64,000 nt of DNA from Plotosus lineatus. Lineage: Eukaryota; Chordata; Actinopteri; Siluriformes; Plotosidae. The stretch covers positions 26,107,249 to 26,171,248 of the forward strand of contig CM045735.1 of NCBI GenBank assembly GCA_024760905.1, in the 5' to 3' direction. Both the position numbers and the translations under genes were made by a program. This document shows positions 36,023 to 45,278 of this stretch, one piece after another (positions within the stretch are counted from its first letter, which is position 1; each line of letters opens with the position of its first letter). The notes under the pieces were generated by a model. The model was not told where the DNA came from, did no database searches, and saw only the letters and a program-made list of their open reading frames with translations.

Positions 36023-36988
36023 TCAGCTTCCACCACTTTGTCTTCTGCTCTGCCTTTGCCTTTTCACCTTTCTCACCATCAGAGTCATCCTGCACACCAC
36101 CATCCTATGCTGTTTGGCAACACTCTCACCCACTATGACTTTGCAGTCACTGACTTCCTTCAAATTACATCGCCTACACAAGATGTAGTCTACCTGTGTG
36201 CTCCTACCTCCGCTTTTATAAGTCACCCTATGCTCCTGTTTCTTCTGGAAGAAAGTATTCACCACAGCCATTTCCATCCTTTTTGCAAAATCTATCAACA
36301 TCTGTCCTTCTGCGTTCCTGTCCTGGATACCAAACCTGCCCATCACTTCCTCATCTCCTCTGTTGCCTGCACCAACATGTCCATTGAAGTCTGCACCAAT
36401 GACCACTCTTTCACCTCTGGCGGTACTCTGCATCACTTCATCTAAGTCACTCCAGAATCTCTCCTTCTCTTCTAGCTCACATCCTGCCTGTGGGGCATAA
36501 GCACTAACAACATTGAGCATTACACCTTCAATTTCTAACTTGAGACTCATCACTCTGTCTGACACTCTTTTCACTTTTAGAACATTCCTGACAAACTCCT
36601 CCTTCAAGATGACTCCTACTCCATTTCTCTTCCCATCCACACCGTGATAAAATATCTTAAACCGTGCTCCTAAGCTTTTAGCTTTGCTACCTGTCCACCT
36701 GGTCTCCTGAACACACAGTATGTCCACCTTCCTCCTCTGCATCATGTCAACCAGCTCTCTACCTTTTCCTTGCAAAGTTCCAACATTCAAAGTCCCCACT
36801 CTCAGTCCTAGACTCATGCCTTTCCTCTTCTCTCTCTGGCAATGGACACGCCTCCCGCCTCTCCTTCTTCGACCAACAGTAGTCCAATTTCCATCAGCAC
36901 GCTGTTGATTGACAGCACTGATGGCGGTCGTTGTTAACCCGGGCCTCGACCGATCCGGTATGGGAGTAATACTTCTGATTTGCATCAT
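36023..36988 (-). pseudogene. RTE copy F APE-type endonuclease
   Basis: A 321-codon frame. A basic leader (R-R-R-R-G-G-R-R) precedes T-L-N-V-G-T (Asn near 88), Q-E-T-R-W (Glu near 117), S-A-Y-A-P-Q, G-A-D-F-N-G-H-V-G (Asp and Asn near 200), Q-V-D-Y-I-L near 270 and K-Q-H-R-M near 295. These are the standard metal- and DNA-binding residues of APE endonucleases. It is cut off from the RT by a frameshift near 36060. Confidence 0.8.
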
Positions 36989-37112
36989 AAATGTTTGGCA
37001 TTGCTTTTACGTCGGATGCCCTTCCTGACACAACCCTCTGCATTTCTCCGGGCTTGAGACCGGCATGAGGGGGAGAGACACTGGTTAGTGCCCCCCCACC
37101 TCATGGCTGCAT

Positions 37113-37113
<1 letters not shown>

Positions 37114-37177
<64 letters not shown>
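37114..37177. repeat. (AT)n microsatellite beside RTE copy F
   Basis: An AT tract of about 64 bp directly following the RTE 5' terminus. Confidence 0.9.
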
Positions 37178-37180
<3 letters not shown>

Positions 37181-37395
37181 CTGAACTGGGAAGAAGGGGG
37201 GCATGTTCAGTCTGTCGTTTGTAAACAATGGACGCAGCTTCATAACATCATTGCGTCATTACGTCAGCGTACTATATAGGTACGTCTAAACTCAAAATTT
37301 GACTTTTTTTTGGAAAAAAAACAACAACAAAAAAAAACATAAAGTCGAAAAAACGTAAAATGGATGAATGTAAGTCAAGGAGCGTCTGCACTGAA

Positions 37396-39952
37396 TACAC
37401 CTTCTTTTCCTTCAGGCTGTTCCATTCAGGGGTCGCCACAGCGAATCATCTGCCTCAATCTCACCCTATCCTCTGCATCTTCTACTCTTACTCCAACTAC
37501 CTTCATGTCCCCCTTCACCACATCCATAAATCTTCTCTTTGGTCTTCCTCTAGGCCTTCTGCCTGGTACTTCCAAACTCAGCATCCTACTACCGATATAT
37601 TCACTATCCCTCCTCTGTACATGTCCAAACCATCTCAATCTAGCCTCTCTGACTTCTTACATGTGCTGTTCCTCTGATGTACTCAGTCCTGATCGTATCC
37701 ATCCTCATTACTCCCAGAGAGAACCTAAACATTTTTATCTCTGCTACCTCCAGCTCTGCCTCCTGTCTTTTCCTCAGTGCCACTGTTTCTAAACCATACA
37801 ACATCGCTGGCCACAACAGTGTCTTGTACACTTTTCCTTTCATTCTTGCCAATAAATTCCTATCATACATCATACCGGACACTTTTCTCCAACCATTCCA
37901 ACCTGCCTTCACACGCTTCTTCACCTCTTTTCCACACTCTCCATCGCTCTGGATTGTTGAACTTAAGTTCTTAAAATGCTCACCTTCTTTTTCTCTGCCC
38001 CCTGTAACCTCACTATTCCTCTTGGGTCCTTCTCATTCACACACATGTATTCTGTCTTACTGAGGCTGACCTTCATTCCTCTCCTTTCCAAGGCATACCT
38101 CCACCTCTGTGGATTTTCTTGCACTTGTTCTCTGCTCTCACTACAGCTCACAATGTAATGTGCAAACATTATAGTCCATGGGGAATCTTGTCTCACCTCA
38201 TCTGTGAGCCTGTCCATCACCATAGCAAACAAGAAAGTGCTCAGAGCTGACCCTTGATGCAATCCCACCTCCACCTTGAACTCTTCTGTCACACCGACAG
38301 CACACCTCACCACTGTCTTACAGCTCTCATACAAGTCCTGCAACACTCTAACATACTTCTCTGCCACTCCAGACTTCCTCATGCAATACCACAGTTCCTC
38401 TCTCGGCACCCAGCATATGCTTTCTCCAGATCCACAAAGGCACAATGCAGCTCCCTCTGACCTTCTGTGTACTTCTCTATTAACATCCTCAAGGCAAACA
38501 CTGCATCTGTGGTGCTCTTTCTTGGCATGAGTCTCGCTTCAACTATTCTTTCCCATAATTTCATTGTATGGCTCATCAACTTTATCCCTCTGGAGTTGAC
38601 ACAACTCTGCACGTCTCCCTTGTTCTTAAAAAATGGGCACCAGCACACTTCTCCTCCATTCTTCCAGCATCTGCTCACTTTGTAAGATCTCATACAATGT
38701 TCTTGTCAGAAAATCTACTGCTACCTCGCATCGACACTTCTGTACCCCACAGATATGTCATCAGGACCTTTCCACTTTTCATCCTCTTCAATGCTCTCTT
38801 CACTTCACCCTTATTAATCTTTGCTACTTCCTGGTCTTCAACAGTCACCTCTTCTATTCTTTTTTCTCTCTCATTTTCCTCATTCATCAGCTCTTCAAAG
38901 TACTCTTTTCATCTTCCCAGCACACTTCTGTCATCTGTCAATACAATTCCCTCTCTGCCCTTTATCACTCTAACTTGCTGCACGTCTTTCCCATCTCTAT
39001 TTCTCTGCTGTGCCAACCTGTATAAATCATTTTCTCCCTCCTTCCAGTCCCACCTATCATACAAGTAATCATATGCCCTCTGTTTGGCCTTTGACACCAC
39101 TAACTTTGCGTTACGCTGTGTCTCCCTGTACTCCTGTTTACTATCTTCTGTCCTCTCAATGTCCCACTTCTTCTTAGCTAACCTCTTCCTTTGTACACAC
39201 TCCTGCACTTCATGATTCCAGCACCAAGTTTTCTTATCTACTTTTCTTTCCAGAGGACACACCAAGTACTCTCCTACCTGTCTCCCTGATAACATTAGCT
39301 GTAGTTGTCCAGTCATCTGGAAGTACTTCCTGACCACCCAAAGCCTGTTTCAACTCCTCCTTGAAGACCACACGGCCCTCTTCCTTTTTCAGCTTCCACC
39401 ACTTTGTCTTCTGCTCTGCCGTTGCCTTCTTCACCTTCCTCACCATCAGGGTCATTCTGCACACCACCATCCTATGCTGTTTGGCAACACTCTGACCCAC
39501 TACCACTTTACAGTCACTGACTTCCTTCACATTACATCATCTATACAAGATGTAGTCTACCTGTGTGCTCCTTCCTCCGCTTTTATAAGTCACCCTATGC
39601 TCCTGTCTCTTCTGGAAGAAAGTGCAAAATCTATTTTACATCTGTCCTTCTGTGTTCCTGTCCTGGATACCAAACCTGCCCATCACTTCCTGGTTCTCTC
39701 TGTTGCCTGCACAAACGTGTCCACTGGAGTCTGCACCAATGACCACTCTTTCACCTCTTTGTATCACGTCATCTAACTCACTCCAGAATCTCTCCTTCTC
39801 TTCTAGCTCATATCCTGCCTGTGGGGCATAAGCACTAACAACATTGAACATCACGCCTTCAATTTCTAACTTGAGACTCATCACTCTGTCTGACACTCTT
39901 TTCACTTCTAGAACATTCCTGACAAACCCCTCCTTCAAGATGACTCCTTTCT
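37396..39952 (-). mobile_element. RTE-clade LINE copy G, 5'-truncated, catalytic box lost
   Basis: Minus strand, from the 3' end CCTTCTTTTCCTTCAGGCTG at 37400 to a 5' breakpoint at about 39952, inside the endonuclease (V-I-L-K-E-G-F-V-R-N). It is heavily decayed: at least seven frame breaks between 37640 and 39640. The catalytic F-A-D-D is changed to F-A-H-Y at about 38160 (F-A-H-Y-I-V-S-C-S-E), which replaces both aspartates. It truncates the hAT transposase-like start at 39953, so it inserted in the hAT. Confidence 0.85.
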
Positions 39953-40005
39953 TGCTGAAATGTATGGTACTCCTCATCTTTCCTTCTTTTCAACATCTTC
40001 TTGGC
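39953..40005 (-). pseudogene. hAT transposase N-terminus remnant
   Basis: Minus strand ATG at about 40000 begins M-L-K-R-R-K-D-E-E-Y-H-T-F-Q-Q-E, after which RTE copy G takes over. The E-Y-H-T-F-Q-Q-E start is like that of animal hAT transposases and BED-type relatives. Sixteen residues are all that remain on this side; no remainder is seen left of copy G. Confidence 0.5.
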
Positions 40006-40401
40006 TGAAAGGGTTCACTCTGCACAAATGAGCTGATCAAAAACGAGGGAAATTTACCTCTTGACCCAAAAACAAGTTGTGCAAGCTTGTTGCATATAAT
40101 CCAATGAAATTAGAGTTTCAAGGTATCGCACCCTCCCCCACACTGGAGTACAGAAAGGATTGGCTCTCCACTGTGCACCACAGTGACAAGTGGCGTTGAA
40201 AATAGATGTATAGATTACAATGTGTGAGATTTATTTATCTCGTTTTGTTTTATTTGATGGCTTATTTCTGTATTTTTATTTAAATGACAGCCAAATTATG
40301 TATTAGTTATTCTGTTAAGAAAGGCCACCTGATTTATCTGTGAGCCAGATGGAATCAAAAGAGCCATGTCTGGCTCGCGAGCCATAAGTTCCTGACCCCT
40401 G

Positions 40402-41325
40402 GTCACTTTTGAACCAGAAACAGCGGCAGAAGCGCCTGACCTGGGCTACAGAGAAGCAGCACTGGACTGTTGCTCAGTGGTCCAAAGTACTTTTTTTGAA
40501 TGAAAGCAAATTTTGCATGTCATTCGGAAATCAACGTGCCAGAGTCTGGAGGAAGACTGGGGAGAAGGAAATGCCAAAATACCTGAAGTCCAGTGTCAAG
40601 TACCCACAGTCAGTGATGGTCTGGGGTGCCATGTCAGCTGCTGGTGTTGGTCCACTGTGTTTTATCAAGGGCAGGGTCAATGCAGCTAGCTATCAGGAGA
40701 TTTTGGAGCACTTCATGCTTCCATCTGCTGAAAAGCTTTATGGAGATGAAGATTTCATTTTTCAGCACAACCTGGCACTTGCTCACAGTGCCAAAACCAC
40801 TGCTAAATGGTTTACTGACCATGGTATTACTGTGCTCAATTGGCCTGCCAACTCTCCTGACCTGAACCCCATAGAGAATCTGTGGGATATTGTGAAGAGA
40901 AAGTTGAGAGACACCAGACCCAACACTGTGGATGAGCTTAAGGCCGATATCGAAGCATCCTGGGCCTCCATAACACCTCAGCAGTGCCACAGACTGATTG
41001 CCTCCATGCCACGCCGCATTGAAGCAGTCATTCCTGCAAAAGGATTCCCGATCAAGTGTTGAGTGCATAACTGAACATAATTATTTGAAGGTTGACTTTT
41101 TTTGTATTAAAAACACTTTTTTTTTAATTGGTCAGATGAAATATGCTAAGTTTTTGAGATAGGGATTTTTGGTTTTCATGAGCTGTATGCCAAAATCATC
41201 AGTATTAAAACAATAAAAGACCTGAAATATTTCAGTTGGGGTGCAATGAATCTAAAATATATGAAAGTTTAATTTTTATCAGTACATAACAGAAAATAAT
41301 GAACTTCATCACAATATGCTAAAGA
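40402..41325 (+). mobile_element. Tc1/mariner element, 3' part
   Basis: Starts directly after the hAT right terminus, in the middle of the transposase, and ends at about 41325 after the noncoding 3' region (GGGGTGCAATGAATCTAAAA and ACTTCATCACAATATGCTAA are typical fish Tc1 3' sequence). The final inverted repeat is truncated at the junction with the hammerhead-bearing repeat. The 5' half including the DNA-binding domain is absent. Confidence 0.85.
40409..41062 (+). pseudogene. Tc1-like transposase catalytic domain, both Asp lost
   Basis: A 217-codon uninterrupted frame covering the DD34E domain. The first catalytic position reads F-L-N-E-S-K-F (Asn at about residue 31 where the family has Asp in S-D-E-S-K-F). 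The second reads Q-H-N-L-A-L-A-H (Asn at 121 where the family has H-D-L-A-P-A-H). The Glu in N-P-I-E-N-L-W is at 156, exactly 34 residues after position 121. Downstream R-R-I-E-A-V-I ends the protein at 41062. The open frame without stops combined with two D-to-N changes means it is dead by substitution. The start codon used here is internal; the true N-terminus is missing. Confidence 0.85.
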
Positions 41326-41520
41326 ATCTATAGAGTTTCTAGAGAGTTAGAGTTATAGATTAAAGAATTCTTCTATAATCACCTGAAGAGAGAGGATGGT
41401 TTCACCACCCCTCGAATAGTGATAAATGGAGTTTCAATAGAAAGTCTTTGTCCTGTCCTTTTGTTATTTGCTCTACCAAAAAGTATTGAGCACTCTCCTA
41501 CGGAAGGATCTACTCAGAAA

Positions 41521-41523
<3 letters not shown>
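41326..41523 (+). mobile_element. Hammerhead-bearing repeat (Penelope-like or retrozyme-type), copy 2
   Basis: Nearly the same sequence as 58580-58755, from TTCTATAATCACCTGAAG through TTTCAATAGAAAGTCTTTGT to CTACTCAGAAAATC, after which an AT tract begins. No protein is encoded. The hammerhead motif at 41378-41423 lacks stem III. Confidence 0.6.
41378..41423 (+). ncRNA. Hammerhead ribozyme remnant, stem III deleted
   Basis: ATCAC (stem I), CTGAAGA, a 24-nt stem-loop II and GAA are as in the intact copy at 58586. Then the 9 bases ACAGATCTG are absent and TA-GTGAT follows. The missing block is precisely stem III, so self-cleavage should be lost. Confidence 0.6.

Positions 41524-41593
<70 letters not shown>
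41524..41593. repeat. (AT)n microsatellite
   Basis: AT tract of 70 bp between the hammerhead-bearing repeat and a tRNA-like head. Confidence 0.9.
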
Positions 41594-41599
<6 letters not shown>

Positions 41600-41656
41600 A
41601 CCCAGTGGATAGGGCACTGGGTCGCTGATACTAAGGTTTGGGGTTCGAGTCCCCAC

Positions 41657-41662
<6 letters not shown>
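41594..41662 (+). mobile_element. tRNA-like SINE head
   Basis: GTGGATAGGGCACTGGGTCG fits an A box region and GGGTTCGAGTCCCC is a near-perfect B box, spaced about 32 bp apart. After CACAGGG a GT tract starts. Not a complete cloverleaf to my eye, so a SINE head rather than a tRNA gene. Confidence 0.5.

Positions 41663-41703
<41 letters not shown>
41663..41703. repeat. (GT)n microsatellite
   Basis: A perfect GT tract of about 40 bp. Confidence 0.9.
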
Positions 41704-41705
<2 letters not shown>

Positions 41706-41980
41706 GTAATGGGAGGCAGCTGCATCATCCCTCCTACCCAATGGGAGGCCAGCGGGGAGGGATGTTTGAACGTCACTGATGGGAGAGCAGCTCGTGCATT
41801 GTTTGAATGTTTGAATGTGCGTTTTAAAGTTTGAATGGCATGTTTGAATGGCAAGTTTTAATGTTTGAATAGCCCGTTTGAATTTTTAAGATGGCGCTTT
41901 TGTAAAGTGAACTTGTTTTATATACAGAGACAAAAATTTTAGAAAAAGGCGTTTCGTAACCTACATTTTGCATTTTTTTA
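41704..41980 (+). mobile_element. DNA-element interior shared with 62384-62605, hosting RTE copy H
   Basis: CCAATGGGAGGCCAGCGGGG, GGGAGAGCAGCTCGTGCATT and repeated GTTTGAATGGCA stretches match the interior of the TIR element at 61653-62650. The sequence continues after RTE copy H at 45150-45197 and ends CGTAAAGTGAGGTACCACTG, a terminus of the same style. No ORF. Confidence 0.6.
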
Positions 41981-42058
41981 ATGCAGCCATGAGGCGGGGG
42001 GGGGGGGGGGGCACTAACCAGTGTCTCTCCCCCTTATGCCGGTCCCAAGCCCGGATAA

Positions 42059-43087
42059 ATGCAGAGGGTTGCGACAGGAAGGGCATCCGGCGTAAAACTT
42101 CTGCCACATTTAAAAATGCAAATGATCAATACAGAATTCATACCGGATCGGTCGAGGCCCGGGTTAACAACGACCGCCATCAGTGCTGTGATCCAACAGG
42201 GGGCTGATGGAAATTGGCCTTGTGTTGGTCGAAGCCGGCGAAGGAGGAGAGGCGGGAGGCGTGTCCGTAGGCAGAGAGAGAAGAGGAAATGCGTGAGCCT
42301 AGGACTGAGAGTGGGGACTTTGAATGTTGGAACTATGCAAGGAAAAGATAGGGAGCTGGCTGACATGATGCAGAGGAGGAAGGTGGACATACTGTGTGTT
42401 CAGGAGACAAGGTGGAAAGGTAGAAAGGCTAGAAGCTTAGGAGCAGGGTTTAAACTGTTTTATAATGGTGTGGATCGGAAGAGAAATGGAGTAGGAGTCA
42501 TCTTGAAGGAGGGGTTTGTCAGGAATGTTCTAGAAGTGAAAAGAGTGTCAGACAGAGTGATGAGTCTCAAGGTAGAAATTGAAGGCGTGATGGTCAATGT
42601 TGTTAGTGCTTATGCCCCACAGGCAGGATGTAAGCTAGAAGAGAAGGAGAGATTCTGGAGTGAGTTAGATGAAGTGATGCAGAGTACCCCCAGAGGTGAA
42701 AGAGTGGTCATTGGAGCAGACTTCAATGGACATGTTGGTGCAGGCAACAGAGGGGACGAGGAAGTGATGGGCAGGTTTGGTATCCAGGACAGGAACACAG
42801 AAGGACAGATGTTGATCGATTTTGCAAAAAGGATGGAAATGGCTGTGGTGAATACTTTCTTCACGAAGAAACAGAAGCATAGGGTGACTTATGAAAGCGG
42901 AGGTAAGAGCACACAGGTAGACTACATCTTGTGTAGGCGCTGTAATTTGAAGGAAGTCAGTGACTGCAAAGTAGTAGTGGGTGAGAGTGTTGCCAAACAG
43001 CATAGGATGGTGGTGTGCAGGATGACACTGATGGTGAGAAAGGTGAAAAGGCAAAGGCAGAGCAGAAGACAAAGTGGTGGAAGCTGA
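42059..43087 (+). pseudogene. RTE copy H APE-type endonuclease
   Basis: A 342-codon frame with R-R-R-R-R-G-G-R-R in the leader, T-L-N-V-G-T-M near residue 89, Q-E-T-R-W near 118, S-A-Y-A-P-Q near 184, G-A-D-F-N-G-H-V-G near 220 and Q-V-D-Y-I-L near 290: every catalytic position of the APE fold is present. The frame is lost in a run of A bases near 43045, before the linker. The neighbouring frame 43015-43236 takes over (A-E-Q-K-T-K-W-W). Confidence 0.8.
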
Positions 43088-43214
43088 AAAGGAAGAGTGT
43101 CGTGGTTGTCTTCAAGGAGGAGTTGAAACAAGCTTTGGGTAGTCAGGAAGTGCTTCCAGAGGACTGGACAACCACAGCCAATGTGATCAGGAGACCGGTA
43201 GGAGAGTACTTGGT

Positions 43215-44531
43215 GTGTCCTCTGGAAGGAGAGTAGATAAGGAAACTTGGTGGTGGAATGAGGAAGTGCAGGAGTGTGTACAAAAGAAGAGGTTAGCCAA
43301 GAAGAAGTGGGACATTGAGAGGACCGAAGAGAGTAAACAGGAGTACAGGGAGACACAGCGTAAGGCGAAGGTAGCAGTGTCAAAGGCCAAACAGAGGGCG
43401 TATGATGACTTGTATGATAGGTTGAACAGTAAGGAGGGAGAAAATGATCTATACAGGTTAGCACAGCAGAGAAATAGAGATGGGAAAGACGTGCAGCAAG
43501 TTAGAGTGATAAAGGACAGAGAGGGAAATGTATTGACTGATGACAGAAGTGTGCTGGGAAGATGGAAAGAGTACTTTGAAGAGCTGATGAATGAGGAAAA
43601 TGAGAGAGAAAAAAGAGTAGAAGGGGTGACTGTTGAGGAGCAGGAAGTAGCAAAGATTAGTAAGGGAGAAGTGAGGAGGGCATTGAAGAGGATGAAGACT
43701 GGAAAGGCAGTTGGCCCTGATGACATACTAGTTGAGGTATGGAAGTGTCTAGGGGAGGTAGCAGTAGATTTTCTGACAAGAATATTCAACAAGGTCTTAG
43801 AAAGTGAGCAGATGCCAGAGGAATGGAGGAGAAGTGTGCTTGTGCCCATTTTTAAGAACAAGGGAGATGTACAGAGTTGTGGCAACTACAGAGGGATAAA
43901 GTTGATGAGCCATACAATGAAGCTATGGCAAAGAATAGTGGAAGCAAGACTAAGGGCAGAGGTCAGCATTTGTGAACAACAGTTTGGTTTCATGCCAAGA
44001 AAGAGCACCACAGATGCAGTGTTTGCTTTGAGGATGTTAATAGAGAAGTACAGAGAAGGTCAGAAGGAGCTGCATTGTGCCTTTGTGGATCTGGAGAAAG
44101 CATATGACAGGGTGCCGAGAGAAGAACTGTGGTATTGTATGAGGAAGTCTGGAGTGACAGAGAAGTATGTTAGAGTGGTGCAGGACATGTATGATAGCTG
44201 TAAGACAGTGATGAGGTGTGCTGTCGGTGTGACAGAAGAGTTCAAGGTGGAGGTGGGACTGCATCAAGGGTCAGCTCTGAGCCCCTTCTTGTTTGCTATG
44301 GTGATGGACAGGCTAACAGACGAGGTTAGACAAGAATCTCCATGGACTATGATGTTTGCAGATGACATAGTGATCTGTAGTGAGAGCAGAGACCAAGTGG
44401 AGGAAAATCTAGAGAGGTGGAGGTATGCCCTGGAAAGGAGGGGATTGAAGGTTAGTCTTAGTAAGACAGAATACATGTGTGTGAACGACAAGGACCCAAG
44501 AGGAACTTTGAGGTTACAGGGGCAGGGATAA
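43215..44531 (+). pseudogene. RTE copy H linker and reverse transcriptase
   Basis: A 438-codon frame: linker E-T-W-W-W-N-E-E-V-Q, K-E-Y-F-E-E-L, then RT with G-P-D-D-I near 175, N-Y-R-G-I-K near 230, F-V-D-L-E-K-A-Y-D near 295, G-L-H-Q-G-S-A near 350 and M-F-A-D-D near 382. It is cut by a frameshift at about 44515; the thumb and C-terminus (44477-45109 frame) follow directly with Y-G-L-E-T and R-L-R-W-F-G-H-V. Catalytic residues intact. Confidence 0.8.
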
Positions 44532-45193
44532 AGAAGGTGGAGGATTTTAAGTACTTAGGCTCAACAATCCAGAGCAATGGAGAGTGTGGAAAAGAGGTGA
44601 AGAAGCGTGTGCAGGCAGGTTGGAATGGATGGAGAAAAGTGTCCGGTGTGATGTGTGATAGGAGAGTATCGGCAAGAATGAAGGGAAAAGTGTACAAGAC
44701 GGTGATGAGGCCAGCAATGTTGTATGGTTTAGAGACAGTGGCCCTGGGGAAAAGACAGGAGTCAGAGTTGGAGGTAGCAGAGATGAAAATGTTGAGGTTC
44801 TCTTTGGGAGTAACGAGGATGGATAGGATCAGAAATGAGTACATCAGAGGGACAGCACATGTAAGATGTTTTGGAGACAAAGTCAGAGAGGCTAGATTGA
44901 GATGGTTTGGACATGTACAGAGGAGGGATAGTGAGTATATTGGTCGTAGGATGCTGAGGTTGGAACTACCAGGCAAAAGGCCCAGAGGAAGACCAAAGAG
45001 AAGATTTATGGATGCGGTGAAGGCGGACATGAAGGTCGTTGGAGTAAGAGTAGAAGATGCAGAGGATAGGGAGAGATGGAGGCAGATCATTTGCTGTGGC
45101 GACCCCTGAAGGGAACAGCCGAAAGGAAAAGAAGAAAAGAAGAAGAAGAACCTACATTTTTTATTTGGTGAGACTTCCGTAAAGTGAGGTACC

Positions 45194-45197
<4 letters not shown>

Positions 45198-45276
<79 letters not shown>
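45198..45276. repeat. (GT)n(AT)n compound microsatellite
   Basis: GT tract to 45231 followed directly by AT tract to 45276, at the boundary between the DNA element terminus and the next LINE. Confidence 0.9.

Positions 45277-45278
<2 letters not shown>

Larger units (their letters stand above)
33977..37113 (-). mobile_element. RTE-clade LINE copy F, full-length, frameshifted
   Basis: Minus strand, 3.14 kb, both family termini present: 5' AATGCAGCCATGAGGTGGGG at 37113 and 3' CGGCTGCTCCCTTCAGGGG side at 33990. All parts follow in order with no large deletion: leader, APE endonuclease (36988-36023), linker (36095-35490), RT N-terminus (35484-35137), RT palm/thumb and C-terminus (35174-34002). 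Three frame breaks separate them, at about 36060, 35487 and 35160. Endonuclease motifs and the F-A-D-D box are all intact, so apart from the frameshifts it is the best-preserved copy in the window. Confidence 0.9.
32931..37391. mobile_element. Second TIR element nested in the hAT, carrying RTE copy F
   Basis: Left end CAGACGCTTCCCGACTTACG (32934) is inverted at the right: the complement of 37376 backward from 37391 reads CAGACGCTCCTTGACTTACA. A second block, ACGTTTT, follows on both sides. Sequence inside the left end includes GGTTCCGGACGGCTGAACAT and CATAAGTTGAAAGTGAACGT, a layout shared with the ends at 53584 and 59345. No transposase seen; most of the length is the RTE copy at 33977-37113. 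Confidence 0.6.
32848..40401 (-). mobile_element. hAT element (host of a nest of insertions)
   Basis: The left terminus CAGGGGTTGGGAATC (32848) and the right terminus, complement CAGGGGTCAGGAAC at 40401, are inverted repeats of hAT style. The subterminal sequence GACTAAGAGAGACAAAAA on the left and the GAGCCA-rich region on the right (40345-40385) fit a single family. Near the right end the minus strand carries a transposase-like start (about 40000-39953). In between lie another TIR element and two RTE copies, which account for almost all of the 7.5 kb. Flanks GTCTATAT and GTCACTTT agree at 5 of 8 positions, so the 8-bp duplication is degraded or the ends were recombined. Confidence 0.65.
41981..45149 (+). 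mobile_element. RTE-clade LINE copy H, full-length, with 11-bp TSD
   Basis: Starts ATGCAGCCATGAGGCGGGGG and ends in the CGAAAGGAAAAGAAG repeat tail. ACCTACATTTT lies at 41959-41969, 11 bp before the start, and again at 45150-45160 directly after the tail; the intervening GCATTTTTTTA may be extra bases added at the 5' junction. Endonuclease, linker, RT and C-terminus are all present, but in shifted frames: breaks near 43045, 43200 and 44515. F-A-D-D is intact near 44360. Confidence 0.9.

Noticed and set aside
41594..41662. A tRNA gene
   Set aside because: A and B boxes are good, but the acceptor stem does not pair and a GT tract replaces the 3' end, so a SINE head is more likely.
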